Positions 34,415-45,124 of a DNA stretch of 64,000 nt are shown here, in pieces. Numbering within the stretch: position 1 is the stretch's first letter; every line of letters starts with the position of its first letter. This DNA is from Flammula alnicola (taxonomy: Eukaryota; Basidiomycota; Agaricomycetes; Agaricales; Strophariaceae). Where the stretch lies: contig JADNRV010000208.1 in the NCBI GenBank assembly GCA_015499995.1, positions 1-64,000 of the forward strand, read 5' to 3'. Under the pieces are notes generated by a model. It was given only the letters and a program-made list of their open reading frames with translations, was not told the origin of the DNA and did no database searches. The position numbers and the translations under genes were made by a program.

Positions 34415-37400
34415 CACGGTCGACATGTAACGGTGCAGTGCAACTCGGACCTGGTATGCGAGTGCGCCACGGTTTTGGTGGCGATGCGCCAGATTCGAAC
34501 AGACTTTAACCCTTAATAATAGATTCTACGCAGGCACCAAGGTGGGGCTTGGACAGGTGGGCGTTCCGAATGATACAAAAGTCCGGCTGTCTGTAATTTA
34601 CTAGCGCTGAAGGAGATTTCCGAGCCAACTTCAACGCACAAGGCTACTACTTACTGCATATGCGTGTGGCTGGAGCCTAGATGCACTTTGTATCAATTGA
34701 ATCTGAGAATAAATAAGTTCAGAGAAGGAATTATCGACCCGAACCTCCGCAGATATTCAGTCGGTATGAGAATCTTGGAGTACTTGCAATTGAATACCGG
34801 TACAAATGATTTCATATGTAGGCCTATTGCATATGCTAGGAATCCTCAGTGTTACAGGAAAGGCAAGGCGTGAGCGCGGGGTGGTTGTACTACTTACATA
34901 TATCTATTTATAGCATAGGTAAAAGTACGTTTGTTAAATGGCTACGGAAAGTCAGACAAGCTTTTCGACGGCGATAAGGACGCTCAGCTGCGATAGTTAT
35001 GTAGCAAATTCGTAAGGCATTCAGGTGAACCGGAGACCGCACTTCACAGGCAGGGATAGGTAAGTGCTTCTCACATGTACAGTAGTTACAGTTAATCTGA
35101 AGCGCATCCGAGTCGCGGGGAAGTCATGCTGGATACAAAGACAGCACACCTCACCCATTGACGTCCGAGTCCGTCAAAACCTTGCAACCCTGAACATCTA
35201 AACACCCCACTTCCAAGGACCGCGATGTTCCGTTCGAATTTTACAGTCAATGTGCGGCGTGCACGCTTGTCAAAATGTCAATAGTCAACTGCCCCGCAAG
35301 TTCCACGGTGGTGAGAAACGCGGGGAAATTGCAAGTTCGCGAATTCTATGTAATTGACCAACTGACCAATCGAGCAACCCTTGAAGAATCACTGAGGGAC
35401 TGAACGTCCGAACGCTGTGCTAGTATGATATGATATGATCCATCCGGATTTACAGAATGTAATACGTAACAAGGTGTTTAAGAGGATCTCAAGGTAAGCA
35501 TATTGAGTTTGTTGATCAAACCTCCTCGATTGACGTGGGCGTGGACGGGACAACCTAAATCAAAGCATATACTTGGGCCTCCTGTACGTATGTTAGACGG
35601 TGATAATGTACTACATATGCCATCGTGTCGTGTCGCGTGAGATCGTTTATATGAGTTGTAGTTGCAGGTGTAGTACTCAGCACATTGTCGGCACCATCCG
35701 AATCCTTCACGATCCTTAAGCTTGCAGCCTAAGCATAGCGAGGGGTCACCGGTCAAGGCTGAAGCCGAAACAGAAGCAACACAAGCAGATCGTCGTCCAG
35801 AATATATATGTATTTTGGGGTGTTTCGCAGGCTCAGGTTCAAAGAGATCCTGCATCCATCCATGTACAGTACTTACTTATGGAATGTGAGGCCCGAACTT
35901 GAGCCCTAGATAGTAGATACATCATATCCTGTAGATTTCATAGATGTCGTAGATGCCGTAGATGCCGTACGTTAAATAAAGTGGACGTCGGCGGCGGCGG
36001 GTTCAGCGGGGAATACGAGGAATGCGCTTTAAATACACAGTACTGTATGGATGGAAATACATAGGCACACAGAGCCAGGATCTTGCAGTGGGGTCGATGT
36101 GTGGGGATTGGATTCGGGAGTATCATCGATAACGTACATGGAATCACAGTATATTCCAGAATCCAAGCAGTGTTGTACTTACGGCGGGGGTCTCGACTCT
36201 CTAGTGAAACTCGAGCTTAATCAAAATTAATTCGAACGAGATTCTTGATTTCACAGATGTACAGAAGAATATAAGCATGATGTGTACCAGCAGAGCAGCG
36301 TGAAAGGGCCGATCGTCGGTCAGGAAATAGCCCATTCCACTGGAAAGGCGTTTGTTTAGTTACCTATCATAGTTGACATGGACAGAGTATTAATATTATT
36401 AGAGTTACAAAGGCTTCGCCGCATGCACACACCGGCGAAGGAGACGCGAGCGACCGAAATCATGTCCGCGTCTTCTACGTACGTAGAAAGAAACAGTTTT
36501 TCGAAATTGATGAACAGAACGTACTCGCATGCGAGTACGTATGGCACTGGCCTTCATGACAGACGCAGTAGATATGTAGATGAGGAGCCAGCCACTTGCC
36601 AACGCTGATAGACCGACCGGACATGGGGTGTCCACCATACCAATACTGGTGACACGGCCCTGGATCCACGGAAGAAGTTTGTGACAAGTCAATCATGTCC
36701 ATGGGACCATGTCGTCGTGCGCGAGAGAGAGAGAAGCTGCGGCCTGCCAGCCCGAGCTCGACGATAAGATTAACCGCCACTTGCAAGCTGAATTAATTTG
36801 AGGAAGTGACTCCAGAGAACACGGACACGGACCATGCCAGTGGACGCTCGAGCTCATGGACCCAGCATCGGGTATTCCGCTCCCCCAGTCGCCGGAGGGA
36901 TTCAGCGGTCGTCGCGGGCAAACTCGGATCCACGATGTCCATTGTCGCCTGTCCATAGCTGTCCATAGTTGTCCCATATAATTAATGGCCAGCGTCGATC
37001 ATAGCGTCGATCGTTGGTCGGCCGGGCATCCCTTTCCTTGCACTGGAATTTTCATGGCGCGCTCGAGATTCGACGCTAGATTCGGGGTCAACAATTTAAA
37101 GTTGGCCTGCTGGGGAACCTTGAAAAACGCTTGGAAGCGGACGGAGACGTCGATGCGTAGATATGGACATAAGTATGCGGTCTCAAGTTGTCTTCCTACA
37201 TAGGATGTCCAGAGATACTTACAAGTTACAACTGCCCCCTGGGCTTGAGAGTTGACATTCGAAAAAGAAATTTATGAAAGCGCTTGGCAGCCGACGATAT
37301 GCCTTATATATACCGCGCTAAGCCCCTGCTCGGCGGGTACGCAGTTAAGATTAAAGATATTGTACATATGCGTCATAACTTGAGATGACGCATTGTTGCG

Positions 37401-38700
37401 TTTTCGCGCCGGGACGGCAGGGCGCGGGTGTATATTGTAGAGCTCTTGTACTTAATATGTATATTGACCATGATCCACTCTGGACCTGGACGACGCGAGA
37501 TTGCCCGCCGGCGCTGTGTGATATCGTGATATTGTGATATGTACATAGGCGGTCGAGGGCCGCCCACGTTGGTCGGTCGGGTAGAATCGTGTCAGTGGGT
37601 GAGGGGAGGGTGTTCTAACTTTAAGCAAATGCGTGCCTCGTGCCGCCGAGGCCGGATGAGCGCTAAAAGTATCTAGCTTGAAGTTGCGCGATTTCGCTTT
37701 TGTTCAGAATCATTGCACATCTTTCGTAAATACGACAGGCACGCCCACCTCGGACAAGACAACCCTCGGGGGATCGGTACGCACCTGCGTATGCGTGGTG
37801 TGGAATAGCCAGGTGTGGCCAGGCAACGTGCAGCAGCAGCCTTATCGCACAATATAATAATTGGTAACATACACGCTTCCGGCGCGTTTTTTACTTCTTA
37901 CGATCGCTGCAGATCGTTGCTCATAATCCCATGCTCGGCGAACTGGGAGGTCCACTATCCGAGCCCGGCTTTCATTCGCATTCGATATGGTAGACTCAAT
38001 AGTTTGGTTTCCCAGACGGGATGCAGGGCGGGCGTCCGTTGCGTTGCGCTGCGTGTTTAGTAGGCCTTGGGCTCGACTTAAAGTTATTGCCTGGCGAGTA
38101 ATGACGATAGTTGCGAGGTTCAATTTCAAGTTGTACATATCATGCATGGATAATGAGTGTAAGTAGCAAAGAGATATTGAAAGAAGGGGCCGATCGGCGT
38201 AGGTGACATAAGTATCGCAGGTAGCTCGTTTTGTCCAGACGAATCTAGACATGAGACTCGAGCTCGTTTATGCGGGCTTGGTTGTTTGCTTGGTTGCTAC
38301 CGCATGCATATGACGCGATGCTTCGCGGTGGAATTGCATAGAATGGAATGATTCTGAACAACAGATATGTACACGCATATTTCGCGTGGGATGCTCGGAG
38401 GAGGGCCGAGCCTAGGATGTGTAAGGTAGGGTAGGCAGGTGTGAATGTAAATGCGGGGTAGAGGTGTAGGTGTGCACACAGAATGCTATTCCAGGATGAC
38501 ATGAGAGCACTCGGGGTACGTTGAAACTCTCGAGGGAAACTTGGGAAGGCAAGCAGAGGCACCAGAGCGTGCGCGTGAATGTGATTTTCGCAAAAGGGCG
38601 AGCAGATCTTGATCTTGCCAGAAGGGAGATCCAGATCTGGGGAGCCCGGAAGAAGTGGCGCCAAGGTCGGACCGGAGAATGAGAATCAACACTTCATAAT
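34415..38700. other. Loop DNA without a recognised gene
   Basis: About 4.3 kb rich in short palindromic words such as TACGTA, GTACATA and CATATGTA. No open frame has recognisable similarity except a doubtful cysteine-rich one at 35478-35855. A ten-base doubling GATGCCGTAGAT-type repeat occurs at about 35940-35970. No RNA gene found. Confidence 0.4.
35478..35855 (-). CDS. Possible small Cys/His-rich protein
   Basis: A 125-codon frame from an ATG at 35855 contains CLGCKLKDREGFGWCRQCAE, then YYTC, SHATRH and GIC. The C-x2-C-x10-C-x2-C-x4-C plus two histidines resembles a zinc-binding module, loosely MYND- or RING-like, with one expected ligand missing. A second small cluster (CFDLGCPVHAHV) follows. 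No introns or homologues could be established, and it may be a remnant exon. Low confidence. Confidence 0.25.
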   Translation of the reverse strand: MQDLFEPEPAKHPKIHIYSGRRSACVASVSASALTGDPSLCLGCKLKDREGFGWCRQCAEYYTCNYNSYKRSHATRHDGICSTLSPSNIRTGGPSICFDLGCPVHAHVNRGGLINKLNMLTLRSS

Positions 38701-38805
38701 TGCCTTTTCGCTCTTTCGCTTTCTTTCACTTTCGTCCACTATTACCATTAGCCTTGTCTTTCGCTTGCTTTAGCCACTTTTCCACTCCTCCCACCAGCAA
38801 GCAAG

Positions 38806-39762
38806 ATGAGCTTCTCCGTCGACGACCTCGTTTCGTCTCTCTCTTCAAGCCATATCGGCCAGGAAGCTATCGACCTCGCAGCGCTCCAGGTGCGTGTCCC
38901 TTCTCTCCTCGGAAAGACAAAGGAAATCCTGACTAACCCTTCTCAGGCGCAACTAGCAGAAACCCTCTTCGGCGAGCCCTCCGCTCCGTCCCCTCACCAC
39001 CACCACCACCACCACGCCAGCCGCTCGTCGACGAGCGGCCGCCAAATGCAGGTGCAGATCCCCACCCGCGGACGCGCGCAGCACACGCAGCCGTGCAATA
39101 CACCCACCGCGCGCACGCCCTCGTCGAGCTTCAGTGCCCGCGGGAGCGGGTGGGGCAACGGCGGCGCGATGGAGTCTCGCCGCGCATCGTCGTCCTCGTC
39201 TGCGTCGTATTACGGAGACGATATGGAGGAAGACGAGCGGATGGTGGAAGAGCTGCTTATCCCTTCGTCGCCCGTGCCCTCAGGCTCAGGCTCGAATCCA
39301 TCGCATTTCGCATCGTCGTCGTCTTCATCGTCGAATTTCCACTCCTCCTCCTCCTCATCATCATCGTCATATCCATCACCCGCATCGTCATCCACGTTCC
39401 AAGCACCCCCGCCTACACCCTCCTCGCCCTATCCCTCCTCCGCATATCCCCCGTCCTCCATCTCCACCTCCAACTCCAACTGCCCCTCCTCGTATAACTA
39501 TAACTACAACGACCCCTCCCCCTCCTCCCCCTCCAGCACCGCATCGCTATTCACCACCACCGACCCGTTTTACATCGCCCAACTCCAAGCATCGCAAGCG
39601 CAGCAGCAGCAGCAGTATTCGGGCTTCGCGCAGCACGGCCGCGCCGCCCCAGGCTCCCCGTTCGCGCTGCCTGCGGGCGCGGCGCACTATCACCAGATGC
39701 CGTATCATGCGCAGGGGTGGGGCGATGTGCAGTTTAAGCCGTGTGCGGCGGCCGCGTTTTGA
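38806..39762 (+). CDS. Low-complexity His/Ser-rich protein, two exons
   Basis: ATG at 38806; exon 1 ends AALQ at 38889, a 57 nt GT-AG intron follows (in frame, so the frame reads through it), and exon 2 (38947-39762) continues AQLAETLFG, giving 299 residues. The N-terminus MSFSVDDLVSSLSSSHIGQE is the only ordered-looking part. Then come a run of seven histidines, serine runs (SSSSSSS twice), Pro/Ser/Tyr-rich sequence (NYNYND), a Gln run and a C-terminus ending AAAAF. Acidic MEEDERMVEELL lies in the middle. Probably intrinsically disordered; function unknown. A pyrimidine-rich leader precedes it, typical of expressed basidiomycete genes. It is the only intron-containing gene in the palindrome loop. 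Confidence 0.7.
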   Translation: MSFSVDDLVSSLSSSHIGQEAIDLAALQVRVPSLLGKTKEILTNPSQAQLAETLFGEPSAPSPHHHHHHHASRSSTSGRQMQVQIPTRGRAQHTQPCNTPTARTPSSSFSARGSGWGNGGAMESRRASSSSSASYYGDDMEEDERMVEELLIPSSPVPSGSGSNPSHFASSSSSSSNFHSSSSSSSSSYPSPASSSTFQAPPPTPSSPYPSSAYPPSSISTSNSNCPSSYNYNYNDPSPSSPSSTASLFTTTDPFYIAQLQASQAQQQQQYSGFAQHGRAAPGSPFALPAGAAHYHQMPYHAQGWGDVQFKPCAAAAF

Positions 39763-40017
39763 GCGGCGGGTTGGTTGGGTGTTGAGGTCTGAGAGCGTAG
39801 GTAGGTAGGGTGGGTGCGGGCGGAGGGCGGGGGCAGCGGGTCGGGGCGCATCGAGGTGGTACTTGGAAGCCCGTGTGTAGGGAAAGGGAAGGATGATTTA
39901 GGAGTCGGGATGACACGATGACGGGGTGTGAGGTAGAATGGAATGGTGGCCGCAGAAGGTGGCCGCCTGAGCCGCCCTCTCGTCTGGTGTGCGCACTGTG
40001 TTGGGCGTGTTGGGCGT
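39763..40017. other. 3' flank of the low-complexity gene
   Basis: GC-rich spacer between the stop codon and the inner edge of the right palindrome arm. No feature beyond short G-rich runs. Confidence 0.35.
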
Positions 40018-43000
40018 GTGTTGTTCTTTTTTTTCTTCGCATCTTGATCGCGATGTTTCGGGGTTTCCGCGGAGAAGGATTGAGAAGGTCGACGAAGGAG
40101 AAAAAGGAGCAGGGGAAGCAGAGTTGGGAACAAGATCGTTGACGGCGGTGATTTCCAGAGGACAGTTGTTCGACATGTTCTGTGTGCCGACGATCCCATC
40201 CATCCATCCACATCACACTGTTGTCGCCGTCAGTGCGACTTGGACACATACAATTTTTCGTGGTGTTCGCATCATCTATCTGTCCATCCATCCGTCTGCA
40301 TGGCTGTCCGTCCGTCGATCTTTCTCTCCCTGTCGGTTTATCCACGCCATTCGCCGTCCTTGGTTCTATCCACGCCATCCCAGTCTCCATTCCGCGACAT
40401 TCCATCCCATTCAATCCCATTCAATCCTATTCCTCCGCGCTTGTGGCTTTCGTACAGGATGCTTAGTTATCCACCCACCCACCTCTTCCTCTTCCTCTGC
40501 ATCTTTGCATGCATGCCCGACTCCGAGGTCTATTTAGAGTATCACTCGCATTGATCCCGGTCGTCCTCCTTCTATCCACCGACATCCAATCGACTCTGAA
40601 ACTCGGCCGAACATGCAAGGCTCTCTCTGGTGTTCGGCGCTGTCAGTGGTGTGATTGGGTTGTGGTTGTGGGATTTTTTTCTAGCATCGTCTATCTCTCC
40701 ATCCATCTGTCCGTCCTTCGGTCTGTCCACGTCATTCAATGACGTTCGCCATCCATTCCCTCTTCAATCGTATGATAGATATACTGGTCCCATCCCATTC
40801 CATCCACCCTTCCTTGCGTTGCCACCTCACTCAGCTCTGCATGCCCGACTCCGAATCCCTTGTCCCTTGTCCCATGTATCATCATCCTGATACTGATGGC
40901 GTCACACGTCGTCCCTCCGTCCTCCCTCCCCGCGTGGCAGTGTTACTTGGTCGCTCTTCGCGATCAGCCCCACCCGGGTCCCCTCCCATTCTAGCCCATG
41001 TAGAAGAGAAGATGGAAGATGGAAGAACGCGACATGCCGCGGCCGACGAGCCGACAAGCGCGAGTATGGTATATGCATAATGCGTCCGTATGTTATCATA
41101 TCGTTCGAATTTCGAATTTCGAAGGCGTACCGTGCGTGGCTGTGGACAAATCGCACCTTCTCGACGCCTGTGCTACATAGCCTCCTTTGGTTCGGGTTCG
41201 GGGATCTGCGCAGTGCGCAGTGTCGTATTTCGCATTTGCTGTACTTGTGGGATATATACACGCGCAGGCTTGCGGGGTTCTCGACTTCGACTTCGACTTC
41301 GACATATCAAAGTTATTTCGATTTCGACTCTCTCCCCTCGTCCACGCTCCCACCCACTCTCCAAGAAAAGATTCTCCCATCCCACCGTACCGCGTTCTTG
41401 AAGTCTGTTTTGATATCGGAAACGGGCGTTTTGAGGAGCTTCTCGTGTCTTCTCTTGTCTTTTCGTGTCTTGTCGTGCAATTGGGTCCGTGGCTTGGGAG
41501 TTGGGTCCCCCTTGGTAGGGTAGGAGGAGATGGTGGTAGTGATGGTGATGGGATTTATTTTGGGATTGGGAGGCATCTGGATACTGGGATCTGCACCCCG
41601 TCTTCGGGTTGAGGGTGGGGTGGGGTGGAGGTCTGGGGCCTAGTTGACGCTGCGGGCGGTGCGGGGGATTGACGCGGCTGAGGTGTGGCCAGACACGGTG
41701 GGCGGGAGGCACTACATACCGCATTACTCCGACCAAAAAAAGAAAGCGACGCCGACTCAGAACCTTAACTATCTTCAACCCTTATCACCCGCCCTGTCCT
41801 TCCGTCATCGTGCTTTAATTTCGGCTCGCAAATTAAAACCTTGACGTTCGTTCGGCTGCCCCTACTTACACCCTACCCGAGTGTAACTACGTCCGGATGG
41901 GGTAGATTTCGCTGCCGGTGCTACTGTACCTATCTTCTTTCTTCACTAGCACTCTTCGAGTTACCGTTTGCGCGCCGCCTCCACTCCCGATTTTGAACTT
42001 CTTTTCTGTCCTGTCCGTTTGTCTTTTTCTTTCTTTTGAATGACGCTGCCTACATACAGCTTATCGTGCATTTCGCATTTCGGGCTATGGACCTTTTTTT
42101 TGCCTTTTGTACATACTTAGAATGTTCATATACGCGCCCCCCTCCCAGCTCTCAATTTCCCTCTCCTCACCTCTCCTCAGATCTCCTCGGTTCTGTCGAG
42201 TTTCGTTTCATTTTTTCGTTTCGTTTCGATTATCATCTCCACTACCCACATCTCCGTTCCACCTTCTTTTCTTTCTTTCTTTCTGAACCTTTTTTTCGTT
42301 TCTTGGTTTCAATGGCGCCGATTTCGCATCTTCTCAATTTGTAGTGTAGTGTAGTGTACCGTCTTTCCCTTTCCGTTTTCCATTAGAGGCCACCTCTTGC
42401 ATCCATGTTTGTACGTTTTATGTACATCTCCCATCTCGAGTCAAAAATGCAACCACTTCTCCTTTCCTACGTCAGTTGCGGTTGTGGTTATGGTATATAC
42501 TATACATAGCACCCTGGCCAGACTCGGACTCGTGTTCGACGGCGAAGGTCTAAATCAGTACTGTATGTATGGACGATGACGGCTGCGAACATGACGGAAG
42601 CTTAAGCTCGCATGCGCCCCCTTGTCCGGCAAGAGCGCTCACTCATGCAGATTCATGATGCAATTAAGATTTGCGTGGGTTTTCGTGAGGTACATACATA
42701 CTTAGTTCACGAGGGACATAATTAGCAGCAGAGCTGAAGGCAGCTGTAGAAGTGGGTCGGGCCGTGAGTTCTCGCCGCTTGATCAAGTTTATCTGATAGA
42801 TAGGTATATAGATAGATAGATAGATGTGCTGGTATACGGCGCAGATGTGGGCGTCGGCATGAGAGATTTGTAGGGGGGGGGGTAATTAATAGAGTAGATT
42901 CCGCGGCCACATCATGATATCAGGATACTTGGAGAAAGTTATTCTCTGTCCTACTTATTTCAGGCTGTGATTAATTCTGGACAGGAGCAGGCGAAGAGAT

Positions 43001-44695
43001 TGCTCAAAGAATATTAATGGTATGCTCCGCATTAATATTCAACCCTGCTAGATCTATTAGTATAAACCCCAGTGACTTATGGTACGAAAAATCCCAGTCT
43101 CCGCAGGCGTACGTATACGTAGTCGTCATCAAATCCCTGGACCAACTTATATCTGGGATGAATGTATCTGCGATCCTAGTACACATGAATCAGTGTGAAC
43201 TCCATATTCTAAACATAGAAAACGACGCACGGGCTTGAATAGAGTGACTCTTCAGGTTGTTATCTTACTTCTTATGTATCTGCCTACAGTACTACGGCCC
43301 GGAACTGCGCAGCATGTATTTACTTATATCTGTTCAGTAACCTCCCCGCTTCCACAGTCCACTCCGACTATGATATGATTCTGAATTCTTTCTTCCTCCA
43401 GACTGCGTCGGGATGTGTCCAGACTTGAGCATAGCTAGCTCCTGTACCCACCCGTCGTCCGATTTCTCGTGCGGTCCGTTCGTTTCTTGACCTTCACTTG
43501 GCCGTTCGTCAACGGCTTTTAAGGCTTCTCCGTTCCCAGTCACTCCGTTAACAGCGCTATGTATCAAACGTCAAGTTCGGATCCTACATAAGTACGGAGA
43601 TGTCTTCCCATGACGGTATCAGAACCTCTTTCTCCCAAGCGAAGCACCCAGTCCGTGTGCCTACCCCACTGTACCTGCGGGCGCAGATCTCCATGCTCTC
43701 TATGATACTAGAGATGGAATATTTTCCGCAGGCCAAGTACGGTTAAACATGCCGCCTCATTCATTTCGGCATAAGTACGGATTGTATGTATACTTAGGTG
43801 CCTTCCCGCCAAATGCGCAACAGGCGCAGCATATGTATGTACTCTACGAACGACTTGCCAAAAATAGTGTTCTTGAGGTCATATGGTCTGTTGATTGTGC
43901 GATTCTATTTGTCGTATTTGTCGGGGTCTCTCCGACTATAGCTACTACTCTACTTCTATTGGTAGTCCGGTACCTTTACCGTCCATTTGTTTTTTATCCC
44001 TGACCAGGCTCGTCGGGTTCGTCTTACCACGTATACGGAAGACCTGGAGTAGGACAATTTTAATTCTTAAACAGTTTTGGAGCACTACATGTGCTCCAAC
44101 TCATCGTGAAATCCATTCTCAAAGGCTCCGAGGGACGAGAAAAAAACTCCTGCTACGGGCAACTCTATAAACGGTCAACCAAAGCCTCCATAACTAATGT
44201 TGCATCTCAAGAGCGATGTTGAGTGCTAAATGGACTCCTGCCTGCAGAGAAAGGGAGGTAAATCCTTGGCCTTTGTGAGACGTCATTCGCGGGCGCTTGT
44301 TTAGGCGCTTCGCCCGCATCTATCCGTTCGGACTCTCCACAATAATTACTATATGTACATTTGAGAGTAAGACAGAGCACGAGAGATGAAACCTTCTTAA
44401 AAATCTATTCACCTAGGCTTGTATCGTTATATCGTTTCTAAAATTGATCCAATTGTATACAGTCGTATCTCTAAATGGCGTCTAGAGACACGAATGCGAC
44501 AGGAAGATATGTCTGGCACTGACACTTCCAGACAAATTCGCCATTTAGAACGAGATTGTTGTTACATCGTTAAATGCTGCTAGCATATGCTTCATAGTAC
44601 ATACAGGTTTATTTACGGGTGCCATTAGACTGGCAGTGGGATCTGGCTTTGCGTGATTAGATTAGATTGAGACGTGGCTGTGCATGTTCATATGC
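40018..44695. repeat. Right arm of the palindrome, inner part
   Basis: Reverse complement of 26540-30525, collinear throughout (paired coordinates are given under the left arm). It is about 690 bases longer than its partner. Much of the difference is near 40560-40960, where a segment related to 40240-40550 (CATCCATC-type words and CATGCCCGACTCCGA) is repeated. Includes the pyrimidine-rich tract 42000-42300 that mirrors the purine tract on the left, and GATA repeats near 42800-42825. No conserved gene. Ends abruptly at 44695, where the mirrored sequence jumps to about 52545. Confidence 0.88.
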
Positions 44696-45124
44696 AAGAC
44701 ACGGTGTTTGTCGTAGCTACATCTTCCCTTCTCGTTCGTGCCATCATCATGACCCACGACCTATCCACCGTTGTCGTAAGGTTGACAAGGTAGCTGTTAT
44801 TGATGTGAACATCTGAGGAACCTGTGAAAAACGGCAGGCAAGCTGAAGCTCGCCATTTGCAGCTACTAGTAACCCTGCGGAATTTGAGGTAGGGAAGAGA
44901 CAACCAGGATTGAGAGAAACCACTAACATCTTCTCTTGCCTTCCCAAGCACGTCCACTCGGAGCGCTCGTCCAGACCGCGGAGTCACCGGACCCTTCCCA
45001 CCATTGTCAATGTTATCCTAGCACAATCTCCCAGGCTGTACAGCCGCGCTAGCGAATGGGCCCGGCAGTATAAGTATCTTCTCCTCGTGAGATAAAGCCC
45101 TCATCCTGCCGCCATCGTCTAGTC
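44696..45124. other. Left end of the inserted segment; leader of the RT gene
   Basis: Sequence absent from the left palindrome arm begins here. A TATA-like AGTATAAGTAT near 45066-45076 lies about 50 bases before the ATG at 45125. No other feature. Confidence 0.4.

Noticed and set aside
34427..34510. tRNA-like segment containing GTTCGAATCTG on the minus strand
   Set aside because: No acceptor stem, D arm or anticodon arm could be folded around it.
34900..37700. Many TACGTA and GTACATA words suggesting a regulatory array
   Set aside because: Spacing is irregular and the words are short palindromes that occur throughout the window's AT-rich parts.
39093..39808. Alternative plus-strand frames overlapping the His/Ser-rich gene
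   Set aside because: They are frame shadows of a GC-rich repetitive coding sequence.
41173..41778. Minus-strand frame of 201 codons in the right arm
   Set aside because: Its mirror in the left arm is interrupted, and the composition is low-complexity.
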